Shown here: positions 1 through 6,203 of the stretch, in pieces
How the letters are laid out: every line of letters begins with the position of its first letter
Position numbering within the stretch: position 1 is the stretch's first letter
Source: Phycisphaeraceae bacterium
GTDB taxonomy: Bacteria; Planctomycetota; Phycisphaerae; Phycisphaerales; Phycisphaeraceae
DNA length: 8,109 nt
Assembly: GCA_016763955.1 (NCBI GenBank)
Contig: JAESSU010000393.1
Span: 1-8,109 of the forward strand
Direction of reading: 5' to 3'
Translations under genes and position numbers: made by a program
Notes under the pieces: generated by a model
Told to the model about the DNA's origin: nothing
What the model saw: only the letters and a program-made list of their open reading frames with translations
The model's database searches: none

Positions 1-888
1 TGCGTTAAACCATAAAAACCCAAGGCAAGCGCCCGTCATCGCGCCTGCGACAATGGCTAGTTCATTACTTAATGGGATGTAAGGCAAGAGCAAACTTTTT
101 GCATCACTTTCATCACCCGCAATCAGGCAGAGGATCATAAAAGCAAAACTAATCAGTGCCATGATCCCGCTAGCAAGGCCGTCCAACCCATCGGTGATGT
201 TTACAGCATTGGAGGTGCCTGCAATGACAAATGCGGTGAGTCCGACAAAGGCCCATGCGCCTAGGATGATTAGGTTGTCTGAGGGGATCCAATGGCTGCC
301 ATCCCATTGCCAACTTTTCATTAGGGGCAGCGTTAGACTTCGGCTCATGCTTAGGATGTCACTGTCGCCGACATTGCCCCATTTGGTATCACCGTAGTGA
401 TGAATGAAGATGCCTAGCAGGACACCTAGTGCAAGTTGGAAGACGAGTTTTTCCCATGAATACAGGCCACTTCGTGATCCTGGCGCGCGGCGGGCTGCGG
501 TGAGTTTAAGCCAATCGTCAGCGCCTCCTAAGACTGCGAGCCAAAGCAGGCAGATGATTGCCATGCGCACATAGAAGCTACTCATGTCTGCAAATAAGAC
601 TGTGGTGAGTAGGATTGAACCGCAAATCACAATGCCCCCCATGGTGGGCGTATTGGATTTATCTTTCATCAGTTCGTTGAGGTCTTTGTTGTGAAATTCG
701 GGATTGTCGCCGATTTTTTGTTTGAGCAGCCAGCGGATCGTGCTTTTGCCGGTGATCAAGACGAATACAAATCCGACAAGGACACTGACCACCGCGCGAA
801 ACTCGACATAAGTTAGGACACGGAAAAACCCAAAGAGTCCGTGCTCTACTAACCAAGGCTTTAGCATGTTGATGAGGTTGTAGAGCAT
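1..888 (-). CDS. mraY: MraY, phospho-N-acetylmuramoyl-pentapeptide-transferase (3' part missing)
   Basis: MraY is an integral inner-membrane enzyme. It transfers phospho-MurNAc-pentapeptide from the UDP precursor to undecaprenyl phosphate, giving lipid I, the first membrane step of peptidoglycan synthesis. The 296 visible codons carry the family signatures: NTPTMGG at residues 79-85, the ADDWLK pair of aspartates (D124, D125), NAVNITDGLDGLA at 227-239 with its catalytic aspartates, and GACLGFLWFNA at 286-296. Several hydrophobic segments separate them. The frame is still open at the window edge, so the last roughly 60-70 residues, including the expected histidine-rich motif, are outside. The start is the first ATG after an in-frame stop at 910-912; I see no clear Shine-Dalgarno. 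The gene lies 56 bases behind murF in the same direction, so co-transcription is likely. The loop at about residues 165-204 looks somewhat long for the family (inference). Identification is very secure. Confidence 0.97.
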   Translation of the reverse strand, partial: MLYNLINMLKPWLVEHGLFGFFRVLTYVEFRAVVSVLVGFVFVLITGKSTIRWLLKQKIGDNPEFHNKDLNELMKDKSNTPTMGGIVICGSILLTTVLFADMSSFYVRMAIICLLWLAVLGGADDWLKLTAARRAPGSRSGLYSWEKLVFQLALGVLLGIFIHHYGDTKWGNVGDSDILSMSRSLTLPLMKSWQWDGSHWIPSDNLIILGAWAFVGLTAFVIAGTSNAVNITDGLDGLASGIMALISFAFMILCLIAGDESDAKSLLLPYIPLSNELAIVAGAMTGACLGFLWFNA

Positions 889-944
889 GTGTGAGCGTTT
901 GGTGATTCGTCATTGAAGTTAAAATTTTTGTGTCGTTGCCTAAC

Positions 945-2417
945 TTACGCGGTGTTAGGTTCATTTGGATTGCGTGTCAGAGCAGGGATCAATCGTTCCA
1001 TTGCAGTGTCACGCGAACCTTTAAGCAAAATGATATCAGTCTCGCGGACATCCTGTGCGATTTTAGTGGGTAAGGCATCATTCCATTGTGGATAGACCGT
1101 GAATTGCAGATCAGATTTGACACGTTTAATGCCTGTTGCAATGTGTGCTGCAAGCGGTCCGATGAGAATGATTTGATCGATTTTCGTGTGATAATTTTCT
1201 GCGATCCATTGACCTAATTCTTCATGGAGGCTTTGGGCTTTATCTGCGAGTTCTAACATGTCGCCGAGAATAGCAATGCGACGTTGTTCGTTATGGCGGC
1301 TGAAGTTTACCAGTGTTTTAATCGCTGCTTTGCTTGAGTCAGGGTTAGCATTGTACGCATCATTGATCAGTGTCATTGGCCCGTGTGTTTGTACTTGCAA
1401 TCGCATGTTGGCACATTGGACACCGGTGAGTGTCTGGGCAAACTTCGGGGTGCTGATGTCGATGCATTGCCAGTTGGCAATGGGGAGTGCGCATAGTGCA
1501 TTAAGCGCGTTATGTTCACCGATAAGTGGGATGGAAAAGCAGAGGTCTTGTACGTTCCAATTGCCAAAGACATCTTGTTCAAGCGAGTGTTGCACTTGAA
1601 AATCGATGCCTTGGGCATTGCTTGTGGATGAGGTTAGGACGTAGTCACAGCTGCCTGATTTCCCGATGCGTACGACTTGGCATTCGTTGGGGACATTGAT
1701 TTGTTCAAGTAGGGGTTCGTCGCCTGGGATGATGGCTAGGCCACCGCGTGTGAGATATTGCAGGAGCGAAGCTTTTTCTTTGGCAATGGCTAAGCGGGAT
1801 CCGAAGTTGCCGATGTGTGCGGTGCCAATGTTGGTAATCACGGCTGCATCGGGTCTTAGTAGGTCTGCGAGTTGCGCGATTTCACCGGGGTGATTACTGC
1901 CTACTTCGGCCACGACATAGCGGTCAGTTAGCGAGGTATTAAGTAATGTTAAGGGAACGCCTAGATGGTTGTTAAAACTTTTAGGGCTTTGATAACCACG
2001 GGATTGAAAACTTAGAGCTTGATGAATGATCTTGCGGGTGGTGGTTTTGCCATTGGAGCCTGTGACTGCAATGACTTTGATTCCTTTTTGTCGCAGGACA
2101 CTTCGCCATGCACGGGCAAGGTCTTGTAACGCATGGCGGGTGTCATCGACAAGCAGCACCGGGACCAGTGGTTCTTTGAGTGTCTTTGCGGCATGTCGTT
2201 GATCGACAATGAGCATGGACGCACCTTGTTCGATGGCTGATCGTAGAAACGTATGGCCGTCAAAACGTTCACCTGCAATGGCAAAAAAAGCATCACCAGG
2301 TCCTACCGACCGTGAGTCGATGCTAATGTCCTGCACACCGACATCATCATTAGCGGGTGTGACGAGCCAATGTCCGTTGGTGATGGTTTGCAATTGCTCT
2401 GCTGTCCAGTGACTCAT
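945..2417 (-). CDS. murF: MurF, UDP-MurNAc-tripeptide--D-alanyl-D-alanine ligase
   Basis: MurF is a cytoplasmic ATP-dependent Mur ligase that adds D-Ala-D-Ala to UDP-MurNAc-tripeptide, completing the pentapeptide. The 490-residue product has the three-domain Mur ligase layout. The N-terminal substrate domain (about 1-108) contains DSRSVGPGDAFFAI. The central ATPase domain has the P-loop TGSNGKTTT at 119-127, EVGSNHPGEI at 171-180 and NIGTAHIGNFGS at 196-207. The C-terminal domain has NDAYNANPDS at 352-361, GDMLEL near 385 and LKGSRDTAME near 465-474. These last motifs separate MurF from MurC, MurD and MurE. Length is within the usual range of roughly 450-500. The ATG start gives a full N-terminal domain; no good Shine-Dalgarno is visible. 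It lies 42 bases downstream of murE and 56 bases upstream of mraY, in the classical dcw order, consistent with one operon. Confidence 0.97.
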   Translation of the reverse strand: MSHWTAEQLQTITNGHWLVTPANDDVGVQDISIDSRSVGPGDAFFAIAGERFDGHTFLRSAIEQGASMLIVDQRHAAKTLKEPLVPVLLVDDTRHALQDLARAWRSVLRQKGIKVIAVTGSNGKTTTRKIIHQALSFQSRGYQSPKSFNNHLGVPLTLLNTSLTDRYVVAEVGSNHPGEIAQLADLLRPDAAVITNIGTAHIGNFGSRLAIAKEKASLLQYLTRGGLAIIPGDEPLLEQINVPNECQVVRIGKSGSCDYVLTSSTSNAQGIDFQVQHSLEQDVFGNWNVQDLCFSIPLIGEHNALNALCALPIANWQCIDISTPKFAQTLTGVQCANMRLQVQTHGPMTLINDAYNANPDSSKAAIKTLVNFSRHNEQRRIAILGDMLELADKAQSLHEELGQWIAENYHTKIDQIILIGPLAAHIATGIKRVKSDLQFTVYPQWNDALPTKIAQDVRETDIILLKGSRDTAMERLIPALTRNPNEPNTA

Positions 2418-2459
2418 GCTTGGTTACTCAATTATAAAAAGATGTCTTCTGTGAACAAT

Positions 2460-3992
2460 TTAGCAGCTTGCGCGGCTTACGTGTTTTGCCAGATAAGTCG
2501 CTGCGATTTTACGATCATCAAAGGGCAATTTTTGTGTGCCAACGATTTGGTAATCTTCATGGCCTTTGCCAGCGATAAGGACGGTGTCGTTTGGTGAAGC
2601 AAGTTCGATGGCTTTGGCAATGGCATGTTGGCGATCTTCAATGACTTGTACGGTGCAGGTGGTGTCGCTGGGGATGCCTGCTTGGATGTCTGTGAGAATT
2701 TTTTGAGGGTCTTGCGTCCGTGGATTGTCCGAGGTGATGATGACGGTATCACTGTACTGGCAGGCAATTTTCGCCATTTTAGGTCGTTTGGTTACATCTC
2801 GATCACCGCCACATCCAAAGACGCAGATGAGTTTACCTTTGCAAAGAGGGGCTACCGTGCTGAGCACATTTTTTAATGCGTCTTGGGTATGGGCATAGTC
2901 TACTAAAACGGTGGGGAGTGAGAGGTCATTGTCTACGGTCACTTTTTCTAGTCTGCCGGGGATGCCTTTGGGCTGTTCTAAAGTCGCGCGAATTTTGCGT
3001 GCGACAGCGGTGATGGTGTTGGCAGCAGCAAGGGCTTGGAGGGTGTTATAAAGATTGTGCTTGCCAATAAATGGCAGACGCAATTCATAACTACCCCAGG
3101 AACCATTGAGTCGTGCGCGACTGCTTGCGCTGGTCATTTCAAGGATGGTGGCGGTGCAGAAGGTTTCAGCATTTTCATCTGTTTGAATTTTGAGTTGATT
3201 GTCTGATTCATCTGTGACGCGACATGACAGGATGCGTGCTTTGCAGTTGGCTGTCATTTGTTTGCTGTAGGGATCGTCAATGTTAAGGATTGCCCAATCG
3301 GTGGGGCCAAGTGTTTGGAAGAGTTTAGCTTTGGCTTGGGCATAGTTTTCCATGTTGCCATGGTAGTCCAGATGATCGCCGGTGAGATTGGTGAAGATAC
3401 CGACGTGAAAGTTCAGTGCGCTGATGCGATCTTGATCTAGTGCATGGCTAGAGACTTCAATGACTGCCGCGGTACAGCCGTTGTTCACCATGTTTGCTAG
3501 TAGTCGGGATAATTCAATGCATCCGGGTGTTGTTAATGACGCGGGGGATCGGTTGATACCGTCGTCGATTTCAATGGTGCCGATCATCCCGCACATGACA
3601 CCTGACCTGCGGAGCAGTCGGCGGGTGAGGTATGCGGTGGTGGTTTTGCCGTTGGTTCCTGTGATGCCTACGAGTCTGAGTTTGCGTGATGGATGATCGA
3701 AAAAAGTTTCCGCGAGTTGGCCTGTGATTTTGTTATCAATTTTATCAGCCGTTAACCAAGTGATGTCTTGCGGGGCATCCTTGGGAATAGCTTGACAGAG
3801 TACTGCCACGGCACCTGCTTGGATCGCGCTGTCAATAAATGCTGAGCCGTTCGTTTCACTGCCACTGCGTGCGATGAAAAGACATCCGGGCGTGCAAAGG
3901 CGTGAGTCATCACAGATATCTGTGATATTCACTGTGTTGTCGTGGTAAGGTAGATCAATGGGAAGGTTGGAAATAAGTTGCGTCAAGTTCAT
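2460..3992 (-). CDS. murE: MurE, UDP-MurNAc-L-Ala-D-Glu:meso-diaminopimelate ligase
   Basis: MurE is a cytoplasmic Mur ligase that adds the third amino acid to UDP-MurNAc-L-Ala-D-Glu with ATP. Of the 510 residues, the N-terminal domain contains CDDSRLCTPGCLFIA (27-41). The ATPase domain has TGTNGKTTTA at 111-120, TTPG at 154-157, EVSSHALDQ at 179-187 and TNLTGDHLDYHG at 201-212, followed by the lysine K221 that is normally carbamylated. The C-terminal domain has VDYAHTQDAL (364-373) and FGCGGDRD (392-399). TSDNPRTQDP at 420-429 carries the DNPR motif that in characterised enzymes selects meso-diaminopimelate over lysine, and GKGHEDYQ follows at 475-482. The assignment as the meso-DAP type is therefore good. 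The ATG at 3990-3992 gives a full-length domain 1; its upstream AGAAG is a poor ribosome site. It is the first visible gene of the minus-strand mur cluster and has a diverged upstream element described at 4019-4190. Confidence 0.97.
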   Translation of the reverse strand: MNLTQLISNLPIDLPYHDNTVNITDICDDSRLCTPGCLFIARSGSETNGSAFIDSAIQAGAVAVLCQAIPKDAPQDITWLTADKIDNKITGQLAETFFDHPSRKLRLVGITGTNGKTTTAYLTRRLLRRSGVMCGMIGTIEIDDGINRSPASLTTPGCIELSRLLANMVNNGCTAAVIEVSSHALDQDRISALNFHVGIFTNLTGDHLDYHGNMENYAQAKAKLFQTLGPTDWAILNIDDPYSKQMTANCKARILSCRVTDESDNQLKIQTDENAETFCTATILEMTSASSRARLNGSWGSYELRLPFIGKHNLYNTLQALAAANTITAVARKIRATLEQPKGIPGRLEKVTVDNDLSLPTVLVDYAHTQDALKNVLSTVAPLCKGKLICVFGCGGDRDVTKRPKMAKIACQYSDTVIITSDNPRTQDPQKILTDIQAGIPSDTTCTVQVIEDRQHAIAKAIELASPNDTVLIAGKGHEDYQIVGTQKLPFDDRKIAATYLAKHVSRASC

Positions 3993-4018
3993 GGTGCGTG
4001 CTTCTGCTCTGAGTCAAT

Positions 4019-4190
4019 TTAAGTTAATTATTCAAGTCATGCTCTCTGATCTTCATTCTTATCGGCATAACGTATCCAATTGAATCAATGTATACCCATC
4101 GGAGATCATTTTGTTTGCGCAAAAAACGCATTGGAGGTCTAAAGCAAGTTGTCGCGTACACAAGCAACAGAACAAGCTCATTGACGAGGG
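4019..4190 (-). repeat. Diverged upstream element, copy A (upstream of murE)
   Basis: Read on the minus strand towards murE, this 172-base stretch aligns colinearly with 6011-6182 on the plus strand. The strongest block is 4190-4167 against 6011-6034: 22 of 24 bases are identical, including a 13-base exact match (CCCTCGTCAATGA). Further shared blocks in the same order are CTTGCTTTA (4148-4140 / 6050-6058), CTCCAA (4136-4131 / 6062-6067), GATGGGTATAC (4100-4090 / 6097-6107), GAGAG[C/T]ATGA (4046-4037 / 6153-6162) and AACTTAA (4025-4019 / 6176-6182). Small indels lie between blocks but the overall length is equal. Weaker similarity continues outwards to about 4220. It ends 26 bases before the murE start codon. 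Function is unknown: a duplicated promoter/leader, an intergenic repeat family or a gene relic are all possible. Confidence 0.78.
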
Positions 4191-4436
4191 TATACGGTGT
4201 TCACTGGCGATCTTGATAACGAGTCAGACAGATTTAGAGAAGTTCCCTTGATCGCTTATGAATGGCATTAAACAGCCTAGCATTGATCCCTAGTTATCCG
4301 GCGGGGCTTGCGTATTATGACCCAATCAAAGGTTACAAAGATCATTTTGATGCTGTGAGAAGATTTTTTTGAATACGACATTTGCTTAGATGACTGCTGT
4401 ATTAAATAGTTGATTCGTAACAAGGGCAAGCCATCA

Positions 4437-4443
4437 GGGGAGG
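4437..4443 (+). promoter_or_regulatory. Strong Shine-Dalgarno for the PilZ-receiver gene
   Basis: GGGGAGG lies 8 bases before the ATG at 4452 and continues into AAGG. This purine-rich site decides the start. The frame is open further upstream to a TTG at 4410, but that codon has no ribosome site and would place the Shine-Dalgarno inside the coding sequence. Confidence 0.85.
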
Positions 4444-4451
4444 AAGGTTTT

Positions 4452-5630
4452 ATGTCAATAACAATTAATAAAACGATCAATACGCTAAATGTCGGAGATC
4501 GTGAGCGACAAAAACTAGTGGATTACGTCAACGCGGCGGGGCTAGCTCAGGCAGCATCGATCATTGTTGATGAGGACCGTCGAAACCTTCGGGTTGATTT
4601 TCAGACCAAAGGCATCCAAATCGAAGTGATCTCAAGTGAAGGTCAGTCCGTTCGTTTTGATGCGATGGCACGTAATTTAAGTAATCGCGGGTTTGCTTTC
4701 TTCCATGGGCAATTCGTACACATGGACGCACGCTGCAAACTTTATTTACCCCAGAGCAATGATGATCAGGTTTACTGTATTGAAGGTCGTATCACACGCA
4801 GTCGTCATATCAGAGGATTGATTCATGAGGTGGTGATGGTTTTTGATCATCCGATTGATTTGACTCGTTTTGTGAAGCTCGGCTCGTCTCAATTTAAAAA
4901 GAATATGCTTGACCGTGGCGATGACCGGGCGGGCCATGTGATTGTGGCTGTCATGGGTGAACAAAAACGTGCTCTGAAGTCCGCGGTGACACCGAAAGTA
5001 CTCGATGAACAGAATATCACCTTTCATCATGGATTACGCTTTTCTCCGGGCGTTGTTTGCGTGATCGGCCTGCCGTGCAAGGATGGGACACAGATCAATG
5101 CTATAGGACGCATTAGCAGTTGTGAGAAGCTTGATAAAGAGATCTACGTCATCAATGTCAAGTACGACAAGCCCGTTGATTGCTCCAATGTCATCACTTG
5201 GATGGACGATTGGGTGGATGTGATCCCTGATGCTCGCAAAGCATTGGTGATTGATGATGATCTTGATAGCAATCGGTTGTTGATTGCAAGATTAAAACAG
5301 ATGGACATCAATGCCACAGCGGTGACCACGGGTTCAGAAGGTTATAAGATAATCAGTGAGCAGGATATTGATGTGATCATGCTTGATATCCACCTGGGCG
5401 AAGAAATGGGATATGACGTTTCGGTGAAATTGCGTGAATTGGGATATGAAGGCCCGATCGTGGCCATTTCTGCGGATGATTGTTTGTCCACTGAAGGCCA
5501 TTCACTAGCTTCGGGTTGTAATACGTTTCTATCCAAACCGATCAAGCCTGAAGCATTGAAAGCAATTCTGGCCCGTCTATGGAACAGCCAGCAAGAATTG
5601 CCTGTGCTAGAAGATGTGATGGTCGGTTAA
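4452..5630 (+). CDS. PilZ domain protein with a second PilZ-like segment and a C-terminal receiver domain
   Basis: This 392-residue cytoplasmic protein joins c-di-GMP sensing to phosphorelay input. Residues about 43-140 form a PilZ domain: RRNLR at 43-47 fits the RxxxR motif, and N75-L-S77-N-R-G80 fits (D/N)xSxxG, the two c-di-GMP-contacting motifs. Residues about 182-248 look like a degenerate second copy. FHHGLRF..LP..IGRI..VKYDKPVD parallels FFHGQFV..LP..EGRI..VFDHPID of the first copy, but both binding motifs are absent. Residues about 263-378 are a receiver domain with the acidic pocket (D268, D269), the phosphoacceptor D312 in MLDIHLG, S340 in AISA and the conserved K362-P363. There is no signal peptide, transmembrane segment or output DNA-binding domain, so action through protein contacts is likely (inference). 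The sensor kinase is not in the window. Its stop codon directly abuts the stop of the small gene on the other strand. I do not recognise it as a named protein; the PilZ and receiver assignments are secure, the second PilZ-like copy is probable. Confidence 0.93.
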   Translation: MSITINKTINTLNVGDRERQKLVDYVNAAGLAQAASIIVDEDRRNLRVDFQTKGIQIEVISSEGQSVRFDAMARNLSNRGFAFFHGQFVHMDARCKLYLPQSNDDQVYCIEGRITRSRHIRGLIHEVVMVFDHPIDLTRFVKLGSSQFKKNMLDRGDDRAGHVIVAVMGEQKRALKSAVTPKVLDEQNITFHHGLRFSPGVVCVIGLPCKDGTQINAIGRISSCEKLDKEIYVINVKYDKPVDCSNVITWMDDWVDVIPDARKALVIDDDLDSNRLLIARLKQMDINATAVTTGSEGYKIISEQDIDVIMLDIHLGEEMGYDVSVKLRELGYEGPIVAISADDCLSTEGHSLASGCNTFLSKPIKPEALKAILARLWNSQQELPVLEDVMVG

Positions 5631-5828
5631 TTAGGCTGACAGGGCGTGGCAGTCGTTTGGACGAACCCAAATGCTCGCGGGGCCTCGGTGTCCTTTGAGG
5701 GTCGTGAGGCGTTCGAGGTAGTTTTTCAAGGCACGTTCTTCAAAATTAATCAAAAATTCACGGGCAGCCGTGCGGTTGTGTTCACGAATAGCCTCGATGA
5801 TCTGTTGCTTGGTTTTAACTTGCAGCAT
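5631..5828 (-). CDS. Small conserved-looking protein of unknown function, 65 residues
   Basis: I do not recognise this family. The 65-residue product is soluble, with no signal peptide or membrane segment. It appears mostly helical in its first 45 residues: a charged start (KTKQQIIEAIREHNRTAAREF) is followed by LINFEERALKNYLERL, and it ends in a GHRGPASIWVRP segment with the single tryptophan. It is supported as a real gene by a good ribosome site on the minus strand, AGGAAGG (5844-5838), 9 bases before the ATG. It is further supported by a structured leader upstream and by exact stop-to-stop packing against the PilZ-receiver gene (stops at 5628-5630 and 5631-5633). The plus-strand frame over the same bases (5646-5951) lacks a ribosome site and reads as a shadow. 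The name stays hypothetical; it might be a small regulator or accessory to the neighbour, but that is only positional inference. Confidence 0.72.
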   Translation of the reverse strand: MLQVKTKQQIIEAIREHNRTAAREFLINFEERALKNYLERLTTLKGHRGPASIWVRPNDCHALSA

Positions 5829-5837
5829 GTTGAATTT

Positions 5838-5950
5838 CCTTCCTGGGACCCTTTAGCGATGAGTTTATGCCTACCCCGGCTAAAGTTCATCGGTCGGATA
5901 CTATTTATGGGCTCGCATCTCTTACTATCGGACGTATCCTCTGACCGATA
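5838..5950 (-). promoter_or_regulatory. Structured 5' leader of the small 65-residue gene (possible cis-regulator)
   Basis: Read on the minus strand towards the small gene there are two successive stem-loops. The first is a 13-base-pair stem with a 3-base bulge (5949-5943 and 5939-5934 pairing with 5901-5889). The second is the 7-pair stem CTTTAGC/GCTAAAG (5885-5879 with 5857-5851), which closes 7 bases before the AGGAAGG ribosome site. A shorter stem (5950-5945 with 5931-5926) would compete for the same bases as the first. The pairings are visible in the sequence; a regulatory role is inference, and I do not recognise a known riboswitch class. Confidence 0.4.
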
Positions 5951-5961
5951 ACGTTTTTTTT
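5889..5961 (+). terminator. Likely intrinsic terminator, plus strand
   Basis: ATCGGTCGGATAC (5889-5901) pairs with GTATCC (5934-5939) and GACCGAT (5943-5949), leaving a 3-base bulge. Eight Ts follow at 5954-5961 after a 4-base spacer. A shorter alternative stem, TATCGG/CCGATA (5926-5931 with 5945-5950), also sits right before the T-run. The loop of the long form (32 bases) is bigger than usual. The T-run follows the hairpin only on the plus strand, so the transcript ended here would be that of the PilZ-receiver gene, running across the small gene on the other strand, or an unseen small RNA. Confidence 0.55.
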
Positions 5962-6010
5962 GATTTTATTATTTTGGGTTCTCATATCCTGCGGTTTGTG
6001 AAGCTTATAC

Positions 6011-6182
6011 CCCTCGTCAATGAACTTGTCCTGTACGGCCCCTTGGAAGCTTGCTTTAAGTCTCCAAATCGTTTCCGTCGCGGGCAAATGATACTTGATG
6101 GGTATACTTTGCCCGGTACTTTGTGCAGCTTGTAAGGCAATGATTCTCGCCTGAGAGTATGATGGTGTTTTGGAAAACTTAA
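6011..6182 (+). repeat. Diverged upstream element, copy B (upstream of the 6204 gene)
   Basis: This is the partner of 4019-4190; the shared blocks are listed there. Read on the plus strand it ends 21 bases before the ATG at 6204, so both copies face the gene they precede in the same orientation and at nearly the same distance. Weaker similarity extends left to about 5978, just after the plus-strand terminator at 5889-5961, which fits a promoter-and-leader role for the 6204 operon. Unlike copy A, this copy contains a strong hairpin at 6081-6115. Confidence 0.78.
6081..6115 (+). promoter_or_regulatory. Stable inverted repeat in the leader of the 6204 gene
   Basis: CGGGCAAA (6081-6088) is the perfect complement of TTTGCCCG (6108-6115). 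Inside, ATAC (6091-6094) pairs with GTAT (6102-6105) across a 2-by-2 internal loop, leaving a 7-base loop. No T-run follows on either strand, so it is not an intrinsic terminator. It could be an RNA leader hairpin or a DNA-binding site. The matching region of copy A upstream of murE does not preserve the stem. Confidence 0.45.
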
Positions 6183-6203
6183 TCCACTTAGGAGTTTCAT
6201 CAG

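Larger units (their letters stand above)
3993..4451. other. Intergenic region between divergent murE and the PilZ-receiver gene
   Basis: These 459 bases separate two divergent genes and should hold both their promoters. No ORF here resembles a known protein. The half next to murE (4019-4190, perhaps to 4220) is a diverged copy of the region upstream of 6204. The half next to the PilZ gene is AT-rich. I found no pair of -35/-10 hexamers with good match and spacing on either strand. The nearest -10-like words for the plus-strand gene are TATTAT at 4313-4318 and TATTAA at 4400-4405, both without a convincing -35. A perfect 10-base palindrome TTTGCGCAAA lies at 4114-4123. GATCATTTTG occurs twice in direct orientation (4104-4113 and 4340-4349), which may be chance. 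Confidence 0.7.
5829..6203. other. Intergenic region with structured leader, terminator and upstream element
   Basis: These 375 bases separate the divergently transcribed 65-residue gene and the 6204 gene. From left to right they hold the ribosome site and structured leader of the small gene (5838-5950), a plus-strand terminator-like hairpin with a T-run (5889-5961), an AT-rich spacer (5962-5977), and the diverged copy of the murE upstream region (6011-6182). Last comes the ribosome site AGGAG (6190-6194) of the 6204 gene. Several frames are open across the right half (plus 5884-6135; minus 5905-6219 and 5982-6452), but none has a good start with a ribosome site, so I do not call a gene. I see no reliable -35/-10 promoter; TATGAT at 6158-6163 and TATACT at 6103-6108 are -10-like words without a partner. 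Confidence 0.65.

Noticed and set aside
1..3992. Plus-strand open frames across the mur genes
   Set aside because: All are antisense to strongly identified mraY, murF and murE; none has a recognisable domain.
4088..4216. 42-codon ATG frame on the plus strand in the murE upstream region
   Set aside because: No ribosome site; very basic composition; the corresponding frame in copy B is shifted by an indel.
4197..4271. 24-codon GTG frame with GAGGG nearby
   Set aside because: The translation (VFTGDLDNES onward) looks protein-like, but it is too short to support, and the GAGGG is part of the repeat and its reverse complement is conserved for other reasons.
4410..4451. Extension of the PilZ-receiver gene to a TTG start at 4410
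   Set aside because: It has no ribosome site, whereas a strong GGGGAGG lies inside this stretch 8 bases before the ATG at 4452.
5646..5951. 101-codon open frame on the plus strand
   Set aside because: It is a shadow of the 65-residue gene and its leader, with no ribosome site and no recognisable motif.
5829..5961. c-di-GMP riboswitch in the leader
   Set aside because: The context is tempting, but I see none of the conserved core sequences of the GEMM-I or c-di-GMP-II classes.
4019..6182. Transposon bounded by the two inverted copies
   Set aside because: The copies are inverted relative to each other and enclose two genes, but there is no transposase, no target-site duplication that I can see, and the copies are strongly diverged. 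Their matching position before start codons is better explained by a shared upstream region.
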